The position numbers and the translations under genes were made by a program. Positions 47,113 to 57,094 of a stretch of DNA of 64,000 bases are shown here, piece after piece. Numbering within the stretch: position 1 is the first letter of the stretch; every line of letters starts with the position of its first letter. The stretch spans positions 151,468 through 215,467 of the forward strand of contig JAIQEY010000002.1 of NCBI GenBank assembly GCA_020073565.1. Reading direction: 5' to 3'. The notes beneath the pieces were generated by a model that was not told where the DNA came from, did not search any database, and saw nothing but the letters and a program-made list of their open reading frames with translations. This stretch comes from Terriglobia bacterium. GTDB taxonomy: Bacteria > Acidobacteriota > Terriglobia > Terriglobales > Acidobacteriaceae.

Positions 47113-48969
47113 ATGCCTCTATTCGGATTTCCCAAGCACTCCCGAGTCGATCGCCTCCGGGTCGTCGTCTCTTTCAGCGTCTTCGTGGTGTTTTCCGTCA
47201 CGTTGCTGGCGTCGTCCACGCCGTCGACCGTTGCCACCGCCGATCCGCATCGCTACCTCGAAGACATCAAGACACTCACCGCGCCCCAGATGGAAGGGCG
47301 CGGTGACGGAACCAAGGGATTGACGCGCGCGGCGCACCTGATTGAACAGAGGTTCAAAAGTCTGGGGCTCGAACCGGCGGGCACGAAATCTTATCTCCAG
47401 CCGTTTACGGTCATTACGGGCGCACAGCTAAAAGGCAACAACCATTTCGTACTCCAGGCCGGAGAACAAAAGAAAGAGTTGAAGCCCAAGCAGGATTTTG
47501 TTCCTTTTAGTTTCTCTTCTTCGGGAACTGCACAGGGCTCCCTTGTGTTTGTGGGCTACGGCGTGTCGGCCGACGAATTTCAGTACGACGACTACGCCGG
47601 GATCGACGTCAAAGACAAGATCGTTCTGGTTCTGCGCTATGAACCGGCGTCGTTTGCGGCCAAAACTGGCAATCACGGGATGACGCAACATTCGCAACTG
47701 ATCACCAAGGCGATCAATGCCAGGAATCACGGTGCGAAGGCGATTGTGCTGGTCAATGGCAAACTGGGCGACGGCGAAGAAGATCTGCTGACGAGGTTTG
47801 GGAGTGTGAGCGGACCAGAGAACGTTGGCATCGTGTTTGTCCAAGTGAAGAATGCCGCCGCAGACGAGTGGTTAAAAGCTGCCGGGAAGTCGCTGCAGGA
47901 GACGCAGGACAGGATCAACAATTCCGGGAAACCGGATTCCTTCGCACTGCCCGAGAATCAGACTGCATCGGTGAAGGTCAGCATCGTCACCACCCGCGCC
48001 ACCGTCAGCAATGTGCTCGCTTATCTGCCTGGCAAGACGGATGAGTACGTCATCATCGGCGCGCACTACGATCACCTTGGGCGCGGCAACTTCGACTCGC
48101 TCGCGCCTTCGCAGATCGGACAGATTCATCCCGGGGCCGACGACAATGGTTCGGGAACCGCGGGCGTGCTCGAGTTGGCGCGTCTGATTGCACCGCAGAA
48201 GGGACAGTTGCGGCGCGGGATTCTGTTTGCCTCGTTTGCCGGCGAGGAGCTTGGGCTACTCGGATCGGCGGAGTGGGTGAAGGAACCGACGCGTCCGCTC
48301 GAGAAGGCGGTGGCCATGCTCAACATGGACATGATTGGCCGGATCAAGGATGACAAGGTCTACATCGGTGGCGTGGGGACCGGCTCGACCCTTAAACCGA
48401 CGGTTGAACAAGCGCAGGCAAAATCCGGATTCAAGATGGAATACTCGATGGGAGGCTATGCGTCGAGCGATCACACGTCATTCGTCGCCAAGAAGATTCC
48501 TGTGCTTTTTTTCTTTTCCGGATTGCACTCGGATTATCACAAGCCCTCGGATACGTGGGACAAAATCAATCCGGACTCGGCGGCGCGCCTGCTCGATGTG
48601 ATATCGGCGACCGGGATACAACTGGCCGATGCTGAGGAGCGTCCGGCGTTCGTCGTTGTTGCCGAAGACAAGCCGCCGGGCGGGATGGGTGGCGGCGGTG
48701 GATACGGGCCGTACTTCGGATCGATTCCAGATTTCGGCCAGGTTGAAAACGGGGTCAAGTTCTCCGATGTGAAGCCGAATTCCCCGGCGGCCAAGGCCGG
48801 GCTGAAGGCCGGGGACATCCTGGTACAGTTTGGCGACAAACCAATCAAAAACCTCTACGACTTTACCGATGCTTTACGTCGAAGCAAGGTCGGGGACGTG
48901 GTCGAAGTCAAAGTTCTGCGGGACGGCCAGCCGCTAACGGCGTCGGTCAAACTGGAGCAAAGGAAGTGA
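47113..48969 (+). CDS. Secreted M28 metallopeptidase with PA and PDZ domains
   Basis: A 618-residue exported protein. N-terminal signal helix (about residues 16-36), a PA insert (about 140-250), and the M28 zinc peptidase core: HYDHLG (His318, Asp320), GADDNGSG (Asp343/344), AGEELGLLGS (Glu378/379), then MLNMDMIGRI and SDYHKPSDTWDKI with further ligands. A Gly-rich linker leads to a C-terminal PDZ domain (about 525-615, NSPAAKAGLKAGDILVQFGDKP). It should be an aminopeptidase in the periplasm or outside. The strong promoter 10 bases before ATG makes a near-leaderless message likely. Confidence 0.93.
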   Translation: MPLFGFPKHSRVDRLRVVVSFSVFVVFSVTLLASSTPSTVATADPHRYLEDIKTLTAPQMEGRGDGTKGLTRAAHLIEQRFKSLGLEPAGTKSYLQPFTVITGAQLKGNNHFVLQAGEQKKELKPKQDFVPFSFSSSGTAQGSLVFVGYGVSADEFQYDDYAGIDVKDKIVLVLRYEPASFAAKTGNHGMTQHSQLITKAINARNHGAKAIVLVNGKLGDGEEDLLTRFGSVSGPENVGIVFVQVKNAAADEWLKAAGKSLQETQDRINNSGKPDSFALPENQTASVKVSIVTTRATVSNVLAYLPGKTDEYVIIGAHYDHLGRGNFDSLAPSQIGQIHPGADDNGSGTAGVLELARLIAPQKGQLRRGILFASFAGEELGLLGSAEWVKEPTRPLEKAVAMLNMDMIGRIKDDKVYIGGVGTGSTLKPTVEQAQAKSGFKMEYSMGGYASSDHTSFVAKKIPVLFFFSGLHSDYHKPSDTWDKINPDSAARLLDVISATGIQLADAEERPAFVVVAEDKPPGGMGGGGGYGPYFGSIPDFGQVENGVKFSDVKPNSPAAKAGLKAGDILVQFGDKPIKNLYDFTDALRRSKVGDVVEVKVLRDGQPLTASVKLEQRK

Positions 48970-48978
48970 GACTGAAGT

Positions 48979-49338
48979 TTACCCGTTTTTGGGGAGTGGG
49001 CTGTTCTGAATCGCTTCGCCGGGTTTGAGCTTTTTCCGTAGGGTCTCCACGATCAGACCGACCAACGCATAGGTAGCAGCATTCGCAAGAAGGACCCAAT
49101 AGAAACCAACGCCGAAATGGAAATAGAAGCTAGCAAACACCACTGGGCAAGTCAAACGGGCGAGAGTCCACACGATCGGTTCGACTGAAATCGGAATTGG
49201 AGCCGTTGCGAAGACATAAAGTTGCCAGCAGCCCACAACGATTAGGCCCGCACTCGCCCACATCGCAATTCGGTATTTCACGCTGCCGCTCCTACTGTTC
49301 TTTGCCGCAATAGTCTCACTAACTCCGCCAAACTTCAA
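48979..49338 (-). CDS. Small three-helix membrane protein
   Basis: A 119-residue protein with three or four hydrophobic segments (MWASAGLIVVGCWQLYVF, LTCPVVFASFYFHFGVGFYWVLLANAATYALVGLIV) and a polar tail. No family recognised. Convergent with the peptidase gene, 10 bases apart. Confidence 0.6.
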   Translation of the reverse strand: MKFGGVSETIAAKNSRSGSVKYRIAMWASAGLIVVGCWQLYVFATAPIPISVEPIVWTLARLTCPVVFASFYFHFGVGFYWVLLANAATYALVGLIVETLRKKLKPGEAIQNSPLPKNG

Positions 49339-49378
49339 ACAGCCACCCCCCGATTTTGCAGGGCGGGATCAGAGACGG

Positions 49379-49384
49379 TACACT
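49379..49384 (+). promoter_or_regulatory. -10 box 7 bases before the DUF3467 gene
   Basis: TACACT with a 7-base gap to ATG 49392; no Shine-Dalgarno site. Confidence 0.4.
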
Positions 49385-49391
49385 GCCAGCT

Positions 49392-49682
49392 ATGAATGTG
49401 ACCCAACCGAATGTGAAGTTCGTCCAGACCCCGGATTACCGCGAGACCTACTCCAACAGTGTGCAGATCCGGGTGAATGTCTGGGATTTTTTCCTCGTCT
49501 TCGGAACCATGCAGCAGAGCTCGGAGACGCAGGTGGAGTTGAAAAATTTCCAGGGGATTTATCTCAGCCCACAGCAGGCCAAGGCGCTGATGTCACTTTT
49601 GCAGCAGAACGTGACCAACTACGAGGCTGCGTTCGGCGAGATCAAACTCGATCCCCGCGCTCCGGGCGGACCGATCCACTAA
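49392..49682 (+). CDS. DUF3467-family protein
   Basis: A 96-residue protein. YRETYSNSVQIRVNVWDFFLVFG and GIYLSPQQAKALMSLLQQNVTNYEAAFGEI are the family pattern; such proteins are small, cytoplasmic and of unknown function, common in Acidobacteriota and Bacteroidetes. I chose ATG 49392 because the residues before it do not fit the family and a TACACT box lies 7 bases upstream. Its stop codon shares its last base with the ATG of the glycosyltransferase gene, so the two are co-translated. Confidence 0.82.
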   Translation: MNVTQPNVKFVQTPDYRETYSNSVQIRVNVWDFFLVFGTMQQSSETQVELKNFQGIYLSPQQAKALMSLLQQNVTNYEAAFGEIKLDPRAPGGPIH

Positions 49683-51292
49683 TGGCTGCGTGGCTATCGT
49701 CTGACAGCGCTCCAAAAGCGGAGGCGCCGTTATCTCTTCGATGGACGCAACAACTGCTGTTGTTCTCGCTGTTCTTTGCCGGATTGATGCTTCTGCATGC
49801 GCCCTTGCTGCGTCTCCCCTACTTCTGGGATGAGGCGGGCTATTACGTGCCCGCGGCCCGCGACCTGTACCTGACCGGCACGCTCATTCCGCACTCCACC
49901 CTTTCCAACGCGCACCCGCCGCTGGTGATGGCATGGCTCGCAATCGCGTGGCGAGTCGGGGGATATTCCACGTTGGTCACACGCACTGCGATGCTGGCGC
50001 TGGCTGCGTTTTCTCTGTTGGGAGTGTGGCGGCTATCACGCGTTGCCGCGAACCCCGCGGTGGCATGGGCGACCACCGCGTTGACCGCTCTCTACCCCGT
50101 ATTCTTCATCCAGAGTTCTCTCGCCCAGGTTGATCTGGCGGCCGCTGGACTTACCTACTGGGGGTTGGCCGCCTACTTTGACGACTGTCGCTGGAGGCAA
50201 GCGGTCTGGTTTTCACTAGCGGTCCTGGCGAAAGAGACCGCGATACTGGCACCGCTGGCGCTGTTCGCGTGGCAAGTGCTGGCCCATGTCGGTCGCCCGC
50301 GCTGGCAGGAGTTTTTCCCTAACGTGGAGAGGTGCACGCGCACACTTCATCTACTGGTTCCCGTCGTGCCGGTCGCATGTTGGTATGCATACCACTACGC
50401 GAAGACGGGCTTCCTGCTTGGCAATCCCGAGTACTTCCGCTACAACGTTGCATCTACGCTCGATCCTTTGCGCATTCCACTCGCTCTGGGATTAAGGATC
50501 TGGCAACTGTTCGGTTATCTGGGCCTCTATCTGCTCACGCTGGCGGGGTTGCTAGCGATGCTTCGTCCGGCGCAGATGGAGAAAGGAATCTCGCGCCCGC
50601 GAATTGCAATCTGGATTCAGACTGGATTCCTTTCGGTAACCCTCGCTTACTTAGGATTCATGTCGGCAGTGGGCGGCGCGGTTCTGGCGCGCTACCTGCT
50701 ACCGGTGCTGCCGCTGGTCATGCTCGTATTGACGGCGACTTTGTGGCGGCGAGTGCGATTCTGGAAGCCGGTCGTAGTGGCGGTTGCGATTGCGTTTGTT
50801 GCAGGACTCTTCACCAATCCGCCCTACGGTTTCTCGTTGGAAGACAACCTAGCCTACCGCGACTACATCGTGATGCATACCGAGGCCAGCCGGTTTCTGG
50901 CGATGCGCTATCCCCGCGCACGCGTGGTAAGCGCCTGGCCCGCCTCGGACGAACTCACTCGTCCATGGCTCGGCTACGCGGGCCGCCCATTTCAAGTCGT
51001 GCGCATCGAAGACTTCTCGGCTGCACAGATCTCCGCCGCCTCCGTTGCCGCCGGCCAGTTCGATACCGCGTTCGTGTTTTCCACCAAGTACCAGCCGCCG
51101 CATCCCTTCCTCGAAAATTGGAACTGGTGGCAGCACGTCAAGGAGAGATTCTTCGGGTACCATCGCGATTTGCCTCCCGAAGAGATTGCTCAGCGTCTCG
51201 GAGGAAGGATTGTGTTTCAGAAGGCGAGCGATGGTCAATGGGTCGCCGTGATTGTGATGGAAAGGGAAGAAGAAGCCCGCAGCCTCCCCTGA
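49682..51292 (+). CDS. GT-C (GT39/ArnT-like) membrane glycosyltransferase
   Basis: A 536-residue protein with about ten to twelve helices. The first outer loop carries PYFWDEAGYYVPAARD, the Asp-Glu motif that GT-C enzymes use for catalysis and metal binding, and the next helices follow the PMT/ArnT plan (HPPLVMAWLAIAWRV). A C-terminal soluble domain of about 140 residues ends in EEEARSLP. It should move a sugar from a polyprenyl phosphate to an acceptor on the outer face of the membrane. The acceptor is unknown. It overlaps the DUF3467 gene. Confidence 0.85.
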   Translation: MAAWLSSDSAPKAEAPLSLRWTQQLLLFSLFFAGLMLLHAPLLRLPYFWDEAGYYVPAARDLYLTGTLIPHSTLSNAHPPLVMAWLAIAWRVGGYSTLVTRTAMLALAAFSLLGVWRLSRVAANPAVAWATTALTALYPVFFIQSSLAQVDLAAAGLTYWGLAAYFDDCRWRQAVWFSLAVLAKETAILAPLALFAWQVLAHVGRPRWQEFFPNVERCTRTLHLLVPVVPVACWYAYHYAKTGFLLGNPEYFRYNVASTLDPLRIPLALGLRIWQLFGYLGLYLLTLAGLLAMLRPAQMEKGISRPRIAIWIQTGFLSVTLAYLGFMSAVGGAVLARYLLPVLPLVMLVLTATLWRRVRFWKPVVVAVAIAFVAGLFTNPPYGFSLEDNLAYRDYIVMHTEASRFLAMRYPRARVVSAWPASDELTRPWLGYAGRPFQVVRIEDFSAAQISAASVAAGQFDTAFVFSTKYQPPHPFLENWNWWQHVKERFFGYHRDLPPEEIAQRLGGRIVFQKASDGQWVAVIVMEREEEARSLP

Positions 51293-51415
51293 AAAACGCC
51301 GATACGATTGAGAGCGCAGTATCCCTACACTCTCATCCTGCGGCTGGTGAGCTAACAAACTGATTCTATCCCGCTGTCATCCTGCTCCGCTCAGGATGAC
51401 TAGCTGCCGTCCCCC

Positions 51416-51453
51416 CAGGTTAACGCCCAAAGAACGGGCGCGAACCTGGGGCG
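51416..51453. repeat. Hairpin in the convergent gap before modC
   Basis: CCCCAGGTT, AACGCCC, loop, CGGGCGCG, AACCTGGGG: a long GC-rich imperfect stem between two converging genes, possibly working as a terminator. A CTCAGGATGAC-type repeat lies just left of it. The rest of 51293-51498 has no gene. Confidence 0.6.
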
Positions 51454-51498
51454 CCAAAAAGGCACAGTCCGGATGACAAAATTCCGGGCCGTGCGTCT

Positions 51499-52665
51499 TC
51501 ATTGGCTCATCAGATGACATGAATGCGTCTTGACGACGAGCCAGACTTTCTTGCCCGCACCGAGATGCAACGCTTCACGGGCCGCAAGCGTCAAGTGCAC
51601 TTCGAATTCCGTCCCGCTGCAAATCACAAATGCGGAAACAATGACATCTCTTTGCTCCAGCCCCCGGATCGTTCCCGGCACAACGTTCCGCGCACTGAGT
51701 CCCCGCGGGCTCTCGGTAGCCAGCAGCAGATCGCCGGCGCGAATGCCGATGCGCAGGCGCGATCCAACTTCTGCTCGAACCAGAGGCGTTTCCACTTCCA
51801 AGGTGCCGGTTCCAACACGGCAGGTCATCGTGCCGCGATCTTCATGAAGGGCAACCACGGTGCCATCGAAAATATTCTCGAACCCGGAAAGGTGCGCGAC
51901 CGTTTCAAGCCGCGGAGCGCGCATCACTTCATGCGGGCGCCCCTGCGCAACGATCCTGCCCGCATCCAGCACAATGACTTCATCGCCGAGAGCGAAGACT
52001 TCTTCGCTGCTGTGTGTGACGTAGAGAATCGGGACCCGATGATTCTGGTTCCATTGCCGAAGATCGGCCAGAATGTGCGATTTGGTCGGACCGTCCAGCG
52101 CGGCCAGCGGCTCATCCAGCAGCAAGGCGCGCGGCTCAGTCACCAGGGCACGCGCCAGCGCCACACGTTGACGCTCACCGCCAGAAATCTCCGCCGGCCG
52201 CCGGCCGCGCAGATGCTCGATGCGAAAGGTTCGCAGGATCTCCGCGGTGCGCGCCTGCTGTTCCGCTGGCGCGAGCGCGTGCAGTCCGTAAGCCACATTT
52301 TCCTCGGCAGTCAGGTGAGGGAAGAGAGCAAGCTCCTGGAAGACGTATCCGATCCGCCGTTTCCAGGCTGCGACATTCCGTTTCTTCTCCGAGTCGTACA
52401 GGTCCTCGCCGCCCACCGTGATGCGTCCATCGTCGGGGTCACTCAGTCCGGCGATGCAATCCAGCAGGGTTGTTTTTCCCGCGCCCGAAGCGCCGAAAAG
52501 AATCGTGAACCCCGCCAGCGCGCGAAAATGCGTATTCAGGATGAAGCTGCCTTCAGGATTAAGGAATCGCTTGCGAATGCGGACTTCGAGTTGGGACGAG
52601 ATACCAGGGCGCGCCGCCGACTTCTTGGAGGGAACAGTTTTCACTTCGATGGACCCACGGCCCAC
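51499..52665 (-). CDS. modC: Molybdate ABC transporter ATPase ModC
   Basis: A 388-residue ATPase: Walker A FGASGAGKTT, signature ISGGERQR, Walker B ALLLDEPLAALD, switch THSSEE. The C-terminal third (from about residue 290) is the TOBE/Mop oxyanion-binding domain (GTIRGLEQRDVIVSAFVICSGTEFEVHLTLAAR). It powers uptake of molybdate, needed by the Mo enzymes on both sides of this operon. It overlaps modB by 25 bases, unless a later start is used. Confidence 0.94.
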   Translation of the reverse strand: MGRGSIEVKTVPSKKSAARPGISSQLEVRIRKRFLNPEGSFILNTHFRALAGFTILFGASGAGKTTLLDCIAGLSDPDDGRITVGGEDLYDSEKKRNVAAWKRRIGYVFQELALFPHLTAEENVAYGLHALAPAEQQARTAEILRTFRIEHLRGRRPAEISGGERQRVALARALVTEPRALLLDEPLAALDGPTKSHILADLRQWNQNHRVPILYVTHSSEEVFALGDEVIVLDAGRIVAQGRPHEVMRAPRLETVAHLSGFENIFDGTVVALHEDRGTMTCRVGTGTLEVETPLVRAEVGSRLRIGIRAGDLLLATESPRGLSARNVVPGTIRGLEQRDVIVSAFVICSGTEFEVHLTLAAREALHLGAGKKVWLVVKTHSCHLMSQ

Positions 52666-53315
52666 GGCCGGCGGTTGATTCCGTAAACGATCGAAAGCGC
52701 CGCAAAAGAAAGCAGTAGCAGCACGGCTGCAGTCAGGTTTGCGCCGGCGTATTGCGCCGCTTGCACTTGATCGTAAATGTCAATCGAGATGGTGCGGGTT
52801 ACGCCCGGTATGTTGCCTCCGACCATGAGCACCACGCCAAACTCGCCCAGCGTGTGCGCGAAGCTGAGGGCAAATCCAGTGACCAGGCCCGCCTTTGAGA
52901 GCGGAAGCACAACCCGCCAAAAGGTTCGCGCCGGCGAGAGCCCGAGCGACGCCGAGGCGCCGAGCAGCTTGGGATCGACCGCTCCAAAGCTAGCCGCGAA
53001 CGGTTGCACCGCAAAAGGCAGGCTATAGATGAGAGATCCAATCACCAGTCCCTCAAAAGTAAACGCTAAGGTGTGGCCAGTCAGCGATTCCCACCAGCGC
53101 CCCAGTGGACTCCGGGAACCCAGCGCCAACAGAACGTAGAAGCCCAGCACCGTCGGTGGCAACACGATCGGCAGCGCAACCACCGCCTCAACCAGAAATT
53201 TCCAGCGCCAGCGCGAGTAAGCAATCCAGTACGCGATGGGTAACCCGATCGCGACCAGAAGAACGGAGACGATCGCCGCCAGGCGGACCGTCAGCCAGAA
53301 GGCTTCCCAGTTCAT
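52641..53315 (-). CDS. modB: Molybdate ABC transporter permease ModB
   Basis: A 224-residue permease with five helices, as usual. The EAA-type loop is ASASLGLSPARTFWRVVLPLSKAGLVTGFALSFAHTLGEFG, which contacts ModC. VVALPIVLPPTVLGFYVLLALG is also typical of ModB. It starts one base before the modA stop ends, and the reading MNWEAFWLTVRLA is the normal N-terminus. Confidence 0.94.
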   Translation of the reverse strand: MNWEAFWLTVRLAAIVSVLLVAIGLPIAYWIAYSRWRWKFLVEAVVALPIVLPPTVLGFYVLLALGSRSPLGRWWESLTGHTLAFTFEGLVIGSLIYSLPFAVQPFAASFGAVDPKLLGASASLGLSPARTFWRVVLPLSKAGLVTGFALSFAHTLGEFGVVLMVGGNIPGVTRTISIDIYDQVQAAQYAGANLTAAVLLLLSFAALSIVYGINRRPWAVGPSK

Positions 53316-54083
53316 TCAATGCTTCTCCGCAGACAGGCTAAAGCCGTAGAGTGCAAGCAGGGAAGTAGCTTCTGGGGAGCGCACGAATTCGAGGAATGTG
53401 CGCGCCGCATCCTGGTGTTTCGACTTGGAGAGCACGACCGCCGCCTGGTTGAGCGTGGGGTACGAATCGAGCGGGACGGTCCAGTAGCGGCCCTTGTCTT
53501 TCATTGCGGGTGCGAGCGCGTGCGAAAGCGCAATCAATCCCGCTTGGGCATTGCCCGATTCCACAAACTGCGCTGCTTGCGCAACATTCTCTCCGAGGAC
53601 CAGCTTCGGCGCCACCTGATCGTAGATTCCGAAGTGCCGAAGTGCCGACTCCGCAGCACGGCCATAGGGAGCATGCTGCGGATTCGCGATCGAGCATTTC
53701 TTGACCGACGGATCCAGCAGCGCCGTCATGCCCAGCTTCTGCAAGTCGAGAGTAGATTCGCTCGGAACCCACAGCACCAATCGACCCACCGCATACCGGT
53801 AAAGCGAGTCTTTTGCGGCGAACCCGTCCTCGCCCAGCTGTTTTGGGTACTCCTCATCGGCAGAGAAAAAAAGATCAAACGGCGCGCTGTTCCGAATCTG
53901 ATTGGCTAGATTGCCGGACGAACCAAACGACAGCTTAACCGCTTGCCCGGTCTGCTTAGTGTAGCGTGCTGCCAGCGCCGGAAGAACCGCGTTCATATCC
54001 GCCGCGGCCGCCACAGTGATCTCCTGGCCAGCGGCGCAGGAGACAAGTAAGACCACAGACACTACAAACTCGCAGAGTCTCAT
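53316..54083 (-). CDS. modA: Molybdate-binding periplasmic protein ModA
   Basis: A 255-residue binding protein. Signal peptide [18 protein letters not shown] is followed by [20 protein letters not shown], the standard ModA start with Ser/Ala contacts, then [32 protein letters not shown]. It captures molybdate or tungstate for ModBC. It lies 56 bases after the isoquinoline-oxidoreductase-type gene on the same strand; this gap holds an AGAGCC-rich stretch. Confidence 0.94.
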   Translation of the reverse strand: MRLCEFVVSVVLLVSCAAGQEITVAAAADMNAVLPALAARYTKQTGQAVKLSFGSSGNLANQIRNSAPFDLFFSADEEYPKQLGEDGFAAKDSLYRYAVGRLVLWVPSESTLDLQKLGMTALLDPSVKKCSIANPQHAPYGRAAESALRHFGIYDQVAPKLVLGENVAQAAQFVESGNAQAGLIALSHALAPAMKDKGRYWTVPLDSYPTLNQAAVVLSKSKHQDAARTFLEFVRSPEATSLLALYGFSLSAEKH

Positions 54084-54139
54084 GGATCATTCCGAGCGTG
54101 TTGTTCTCCGAAAGCCGAGAGCCTAAAGCCCAGAGCCTG

Positions 54140-56380
54140 CTACACCAGCTTCGTCTTCGACAGCGGCAACTCCCGCACGCGTTTCCCCGTGGCCGCGCAG
54201 ACCGCGTTGTACAAAGCGGGCGCGAAGGGCGGCAGGCCCGGCTCGCCCACTCCCGCCGGCGGCGCGTCGCTCTCCACAATCTGGACATCCACGTGCCGTG
54301 GCGCCCGATTCATCCGCGCGAGTTGGTAGTTATTAAAGTTGCTCTGATTAATAACCCCATTGGTCGCGGTGATTTCCCCAAACAGCGCAAGGCTCGTGCC
54401 GAACACGGCCGCACCTTCGAACTGGTTGCGGATGTTGTCCGGGCTGACCACTGTTCCCGCATCGAGCGCCGTCCAAACGTTCGGGATGTGCACCTGTCCC
54501 TTGCTGTCGACTTCGACCTCCACCACCGTGGCGACATAGGTCAGGAAGCTGCGATGAGCGGCGATGCCCATGCCGCGTCCCTTGCCCATGGGACGCTTGC
54601 CCCAGCCCGACTTTTCCGCAGCCATCTCGATCACACGCCGCCACCGCGCCGTGTCCAGCGGATAACGTTTGGCGTCTTCCGCTTCGTCGCCCTTGAGACC
54701 AAGTTCGACGATTCTCGCCGGTCCGACCAGATCGAGCAGGTACTGGACAGAATCTTTGTTAGCCGCGTGCGCCAATTCGTCGGCAAAGGAATGAATCGCA
54801 AACGCGTGATAGATGTTCGCCACGCTGCGGAACCATCCGATGCGCACGTGGTAATCGGCGGGACCGTTTTCCGCGCGATGGTTGGGAATATCGAACGGAA
54901 CATTGTTCCAACCCAGGCCCATCTCGTCATCGGCGTACTTGGCATCCGGATTGAAGGTCGAACCGATGGGTGGATAGACGGTACGCTGCAGCCACGCAGT
55001 CGGTTTGCCATCCGCTCCAACCGCGGCCTTCATGTACATGGCCGCGACCGAGTGGAAGTAGTCGAAGTGAATGTCGTCTTCGCGCGTCCACACCACCTTG
55101 ACCGGCTTGCCGAGTTGCTTCGAGAGGACAGCCGCTTCGGCAACCTGATCGGGCTTCGATTTCCGCCCGAAGCCGCCACCGAGCAGCGTCACGTGGCAGG
55201 TGACATCCTCTTTCTTGATGCCGAGAACGCCGGCGATCGTTTCCTGCACCGCCTGCGGATTCTGGGTCGGAGCCCACGCCAGCACTTTTCCGTCACGATA
55301 TTCCGCCACCGCGACCGGTGGTTCCATCGAAACGTGCGCCAGGTGCGGCGTGTAGTATTCGGCCTCGATGATCTTGCCGCCTTTCACGAAGGCGGCGTCC
55401 ACGTCGCCGACATTGCGTACAACCTTGCCCGGCTGCCGAGAAGTTGCTTCGAGCGTCTTGCGGAATGCGCCGGAGTTGTAACTCGAGTGTGGACTGCTGT
55501 CCCACTCGATTTTGAGCGCCTTACGACCTTTGAATGTCGCCCATGTGTTGTCGCCGATCACGGCCACTCCACCGAGTGGCTTGAACAGGTGCGGCGGCGT
55601 GACGGTGTCGATGGTGACGGTCTTCTGAACGCCCGGTACCTTCAGAGCGGCTTTATCGTCGTACGACTTGATCTTCTGTCCCAGCACGGGCGGGTGTTCG
55701 ATTGAGGCGTAGACCATCCCAGGTATGGCAGCGTCCATCCCGAAGATCGCCTTGCCGGTGACCATGTCGGGAAGGTCGAACAGCCCGTTGCTCTCTTTTC
55801 CGATGTAGCGCCACTCGGACTTCGACTTGAGCTGCAAGTCTTCTTTCTTTGGGACCGGCAGTTTCGCGGCTGCGACAGCCAGTTCGCCGTATCCCAGTTT
55901 TCGTCCGCTGGCACGATGCACCACAGAGTGCGGTTCGGTCGCACAGTCCTTCGGAGCAACGTTCCACTGAGTCGCTGCCACGCTAATGAGCATGGCGCGC
56001 CCCGCCGCGCCTACCAACCGCATCTGGTCGAAATAACTGCGGACGGAATGCGATCCGTCCGTATCCTGGTCGCCATATTTCGGATCGCCAATCGCCTGAT
56101 CAACCTTCACTTTCGACCAGTCGGCATCGAGTTCGTCGGCGACCACCAGCGGCAGGGCCGTGCGGCTTCCGCATCCCATTTCCGAGCGATGAGCCACGAT
56201 GGTCACGGTTCCGTCAGAAGCAATCGACATCCACAAACTGGGCTCAATTCCAGGGGCAGCGGCTTCGCCTTCAGCGGCCCACAGCGATTCGGGAACCAAG
56301 CGTGCGCTCAGCACAAACACCCCGCTGGCGACAACTCCCTGCAAAAATCCGCGACGGCTGACGTTCTCGATAATGTTCAT
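54140..56380 (-). CDS. Molybdopterin aldehyde/isoquinoline oxidoreductase large subunit (IorB-like)
   Basis: A 746-residue protein of the xanthine-dehydrogenase family, IorB group. A Tat signal ([22 protein letters not shown]) sends it across the membrane already folded. Mo-cofactor segments include [39 protein letters not shown], and the late VNVWTA-like block and [18 protein letters not shown] with the catalytic Glu in GVGEPG. The substrate is probably an aldehyde or N-heterocycle. It overlaps the small Fe-S subunit gene by four bases. Neighbouring modABC should feed its cofactor. Confidence 0.9.
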   Translation of the reverse strand: MNIIENVSRRGFLQGVVASGVFVLSARLVPESLWAAEGEAAAPGIEPSLWMSIASDGTVTIVAHRSEMGCGSRTALPLVVADELDADWSKVKVDQAIGDPKYGDQDTDGSHSVRSYFDQMRLVGAAGRAMLISVAATQWNVAPKDCATEPHSVVHRASGRKLGYGELAVAAAKLPVPKKEDLQLKSKSEWRYIGKESNGLFDLPDMVTGKAIFGMDAAIPGMVYASIEHPPVLGQKIKSYDDKAALKVPGVQKTVTIDTVTPPHLFKPLGGVAVIGDNTWATFKGRKALKIEWDSSPHSSYNSGAFRKTLEATSRQPGKVVRNVGDVDAAFVKGGKIIEAEYYTPHLAHVSMEPPVAVAEYRDGKVLAWAPTQNPQAVQETIAGVLGIKKEDVTCHVTLLGGGFGRKSKPDQVAEAAVLSKQLGKPVKVVWTREDDIHFDYFHSVAAMYMKAAVGADGKPTAWLQRTVYPPIGSTFNPDAKYADDEMGLGWNNVPFDIPNHRAENGPADYHVRIGWFRSVANIYHAFAIHSFADELAHAANKDSVQYLLDLVGPARIVELGLKGDEAEDAKRYPLDTARWRRVIEMAAEKSGWGKRPMGKGRGMGIAAHRSFLTYVATVVEVEVDSKGQVHIPNVWTALDAGTVVSPDNIRNQFEGAAVFGTSLALFGEITATNGVINQSNFNNYQLARMNRAPRHVDVQIVESDAPPAGVGEPGLPPFAPALYNAVCAATGKRVRELPLSKTKLV

Positions 56381-56826
56381 GCCAACTCCTTCGCAGCCTG
56401 GTGGATGGCCGCCCGAATGCGCTGATACGTCCCACAGCGGCAGAGATTGCCCGACATGGCCGTATCAATGTCCTGATCGTTGGGGTTCTTGTTTCCTTTG
56501 AGCAGGGCGATGGCCTGCATGATCTGGCCGGTCTGGCAGTAGCCGCACTGCGGAACCTTGATCTCCATCCACGCTTTCTGCACCGGATGCATGGGCGCAA
56601 TCCCCTCGATGGTGGTGATATCGGTTCCGCTAACTGCTTTCATGGCCGTAGTGCAAGAGCGAATAGCCTCGGCGTTCTGGTGCACCGTGCAAGCGCCGCA
56701 CAATGACATGCCGCAGCCAAACTTGGTTCCAGTGAGCCCGGCCACGTCGCGCAAGTACCACAGCAACGGCATGTCCGGATCGCCGTCAAACGTCTGCTCT
56801 TTCCCGTTCACTTTAAAACGGATCAT
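56377..56826 (-). CDS. 2Fe-2S subunit of the IorAB-type oxidoreductase
   Basis: A 149-residue protein with two 2Fe-2S clusters: an N-terminal plant-type site with [12 protein letters not shown] and a preceding Gly-rich loop ([11 protein letters not shown]), and a C-terminal all-helical site with CGYCQTGQ and [11 protein letters not shown]. It passes electrons from the Mo centre to an acceptor, probably a membrane cytochrome not seen here. It is exported by riding with the Tat-signal large subunit. Confidence 0.92.
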   Translation of the reverse strand: MIRFKVNGKEQTFDGDPDMPLLWYLRDVAGLTGTKFGCGMSLCGACTVHQNAEAIRSCTTAMKAVSGTDITTIEGIAPMHPVQKAWMEIKVPQCGYCQTGQIMQAIALLKGNKNPNDQDIDTAMSGNLCRCGTYQRIRAAIHQAAKELA

Positions 56827-56927
56827 AGATTCCCCCGGTCAAAGACGGATGAGCTGTGAATTTACCCACATATCCTATTCGCTGAGCGAGAAATGTGGAA
56901 GGGTGTGTCAAACCGGAAGGGTGACTT

Positions 56928-57020
56928 TGCGACCTTTGCGCGTCCTTGGCGACCTTCGCGGTTAGAAGCTCCTGACCGCAAAGGACGCGAAGGTGACGCA
57001 AAGGTGACGCAAAGGTCGCG
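56928..57020. repeat. Inverted repeat of the GACGCAAAGGT family
   Basis: GCGACCTTTGCGCGTCC, GGCGACCTTCGCGG and, after a short loop, CCGCAAAGGACGCGAAGG, then GTGACGCAAAG twice and GTCGCGAAG. An imperfect inverted repeat with a short tandem part, between the IorA gene and ubiD. Confidence 0.75.
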
Positions 57021-57065
57021 AAGAATGCGGTTGAGTGGTTTCCCGCCTCCGCCGGTGTCCCGTCA

Positions 57066-57071
57066 TATAAT
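57066..57071 (+). promoter_or_regulatory. -10 box of ubiD
   Basis: TATAAT, 23 bases before the TTG start at 57095, which is preceded by GGGAGG. The -35 is not obvious. Confidence 0.4.
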
Positions 57072-57094
57072 CGTCTGTCATTTTGGGAGGAATC

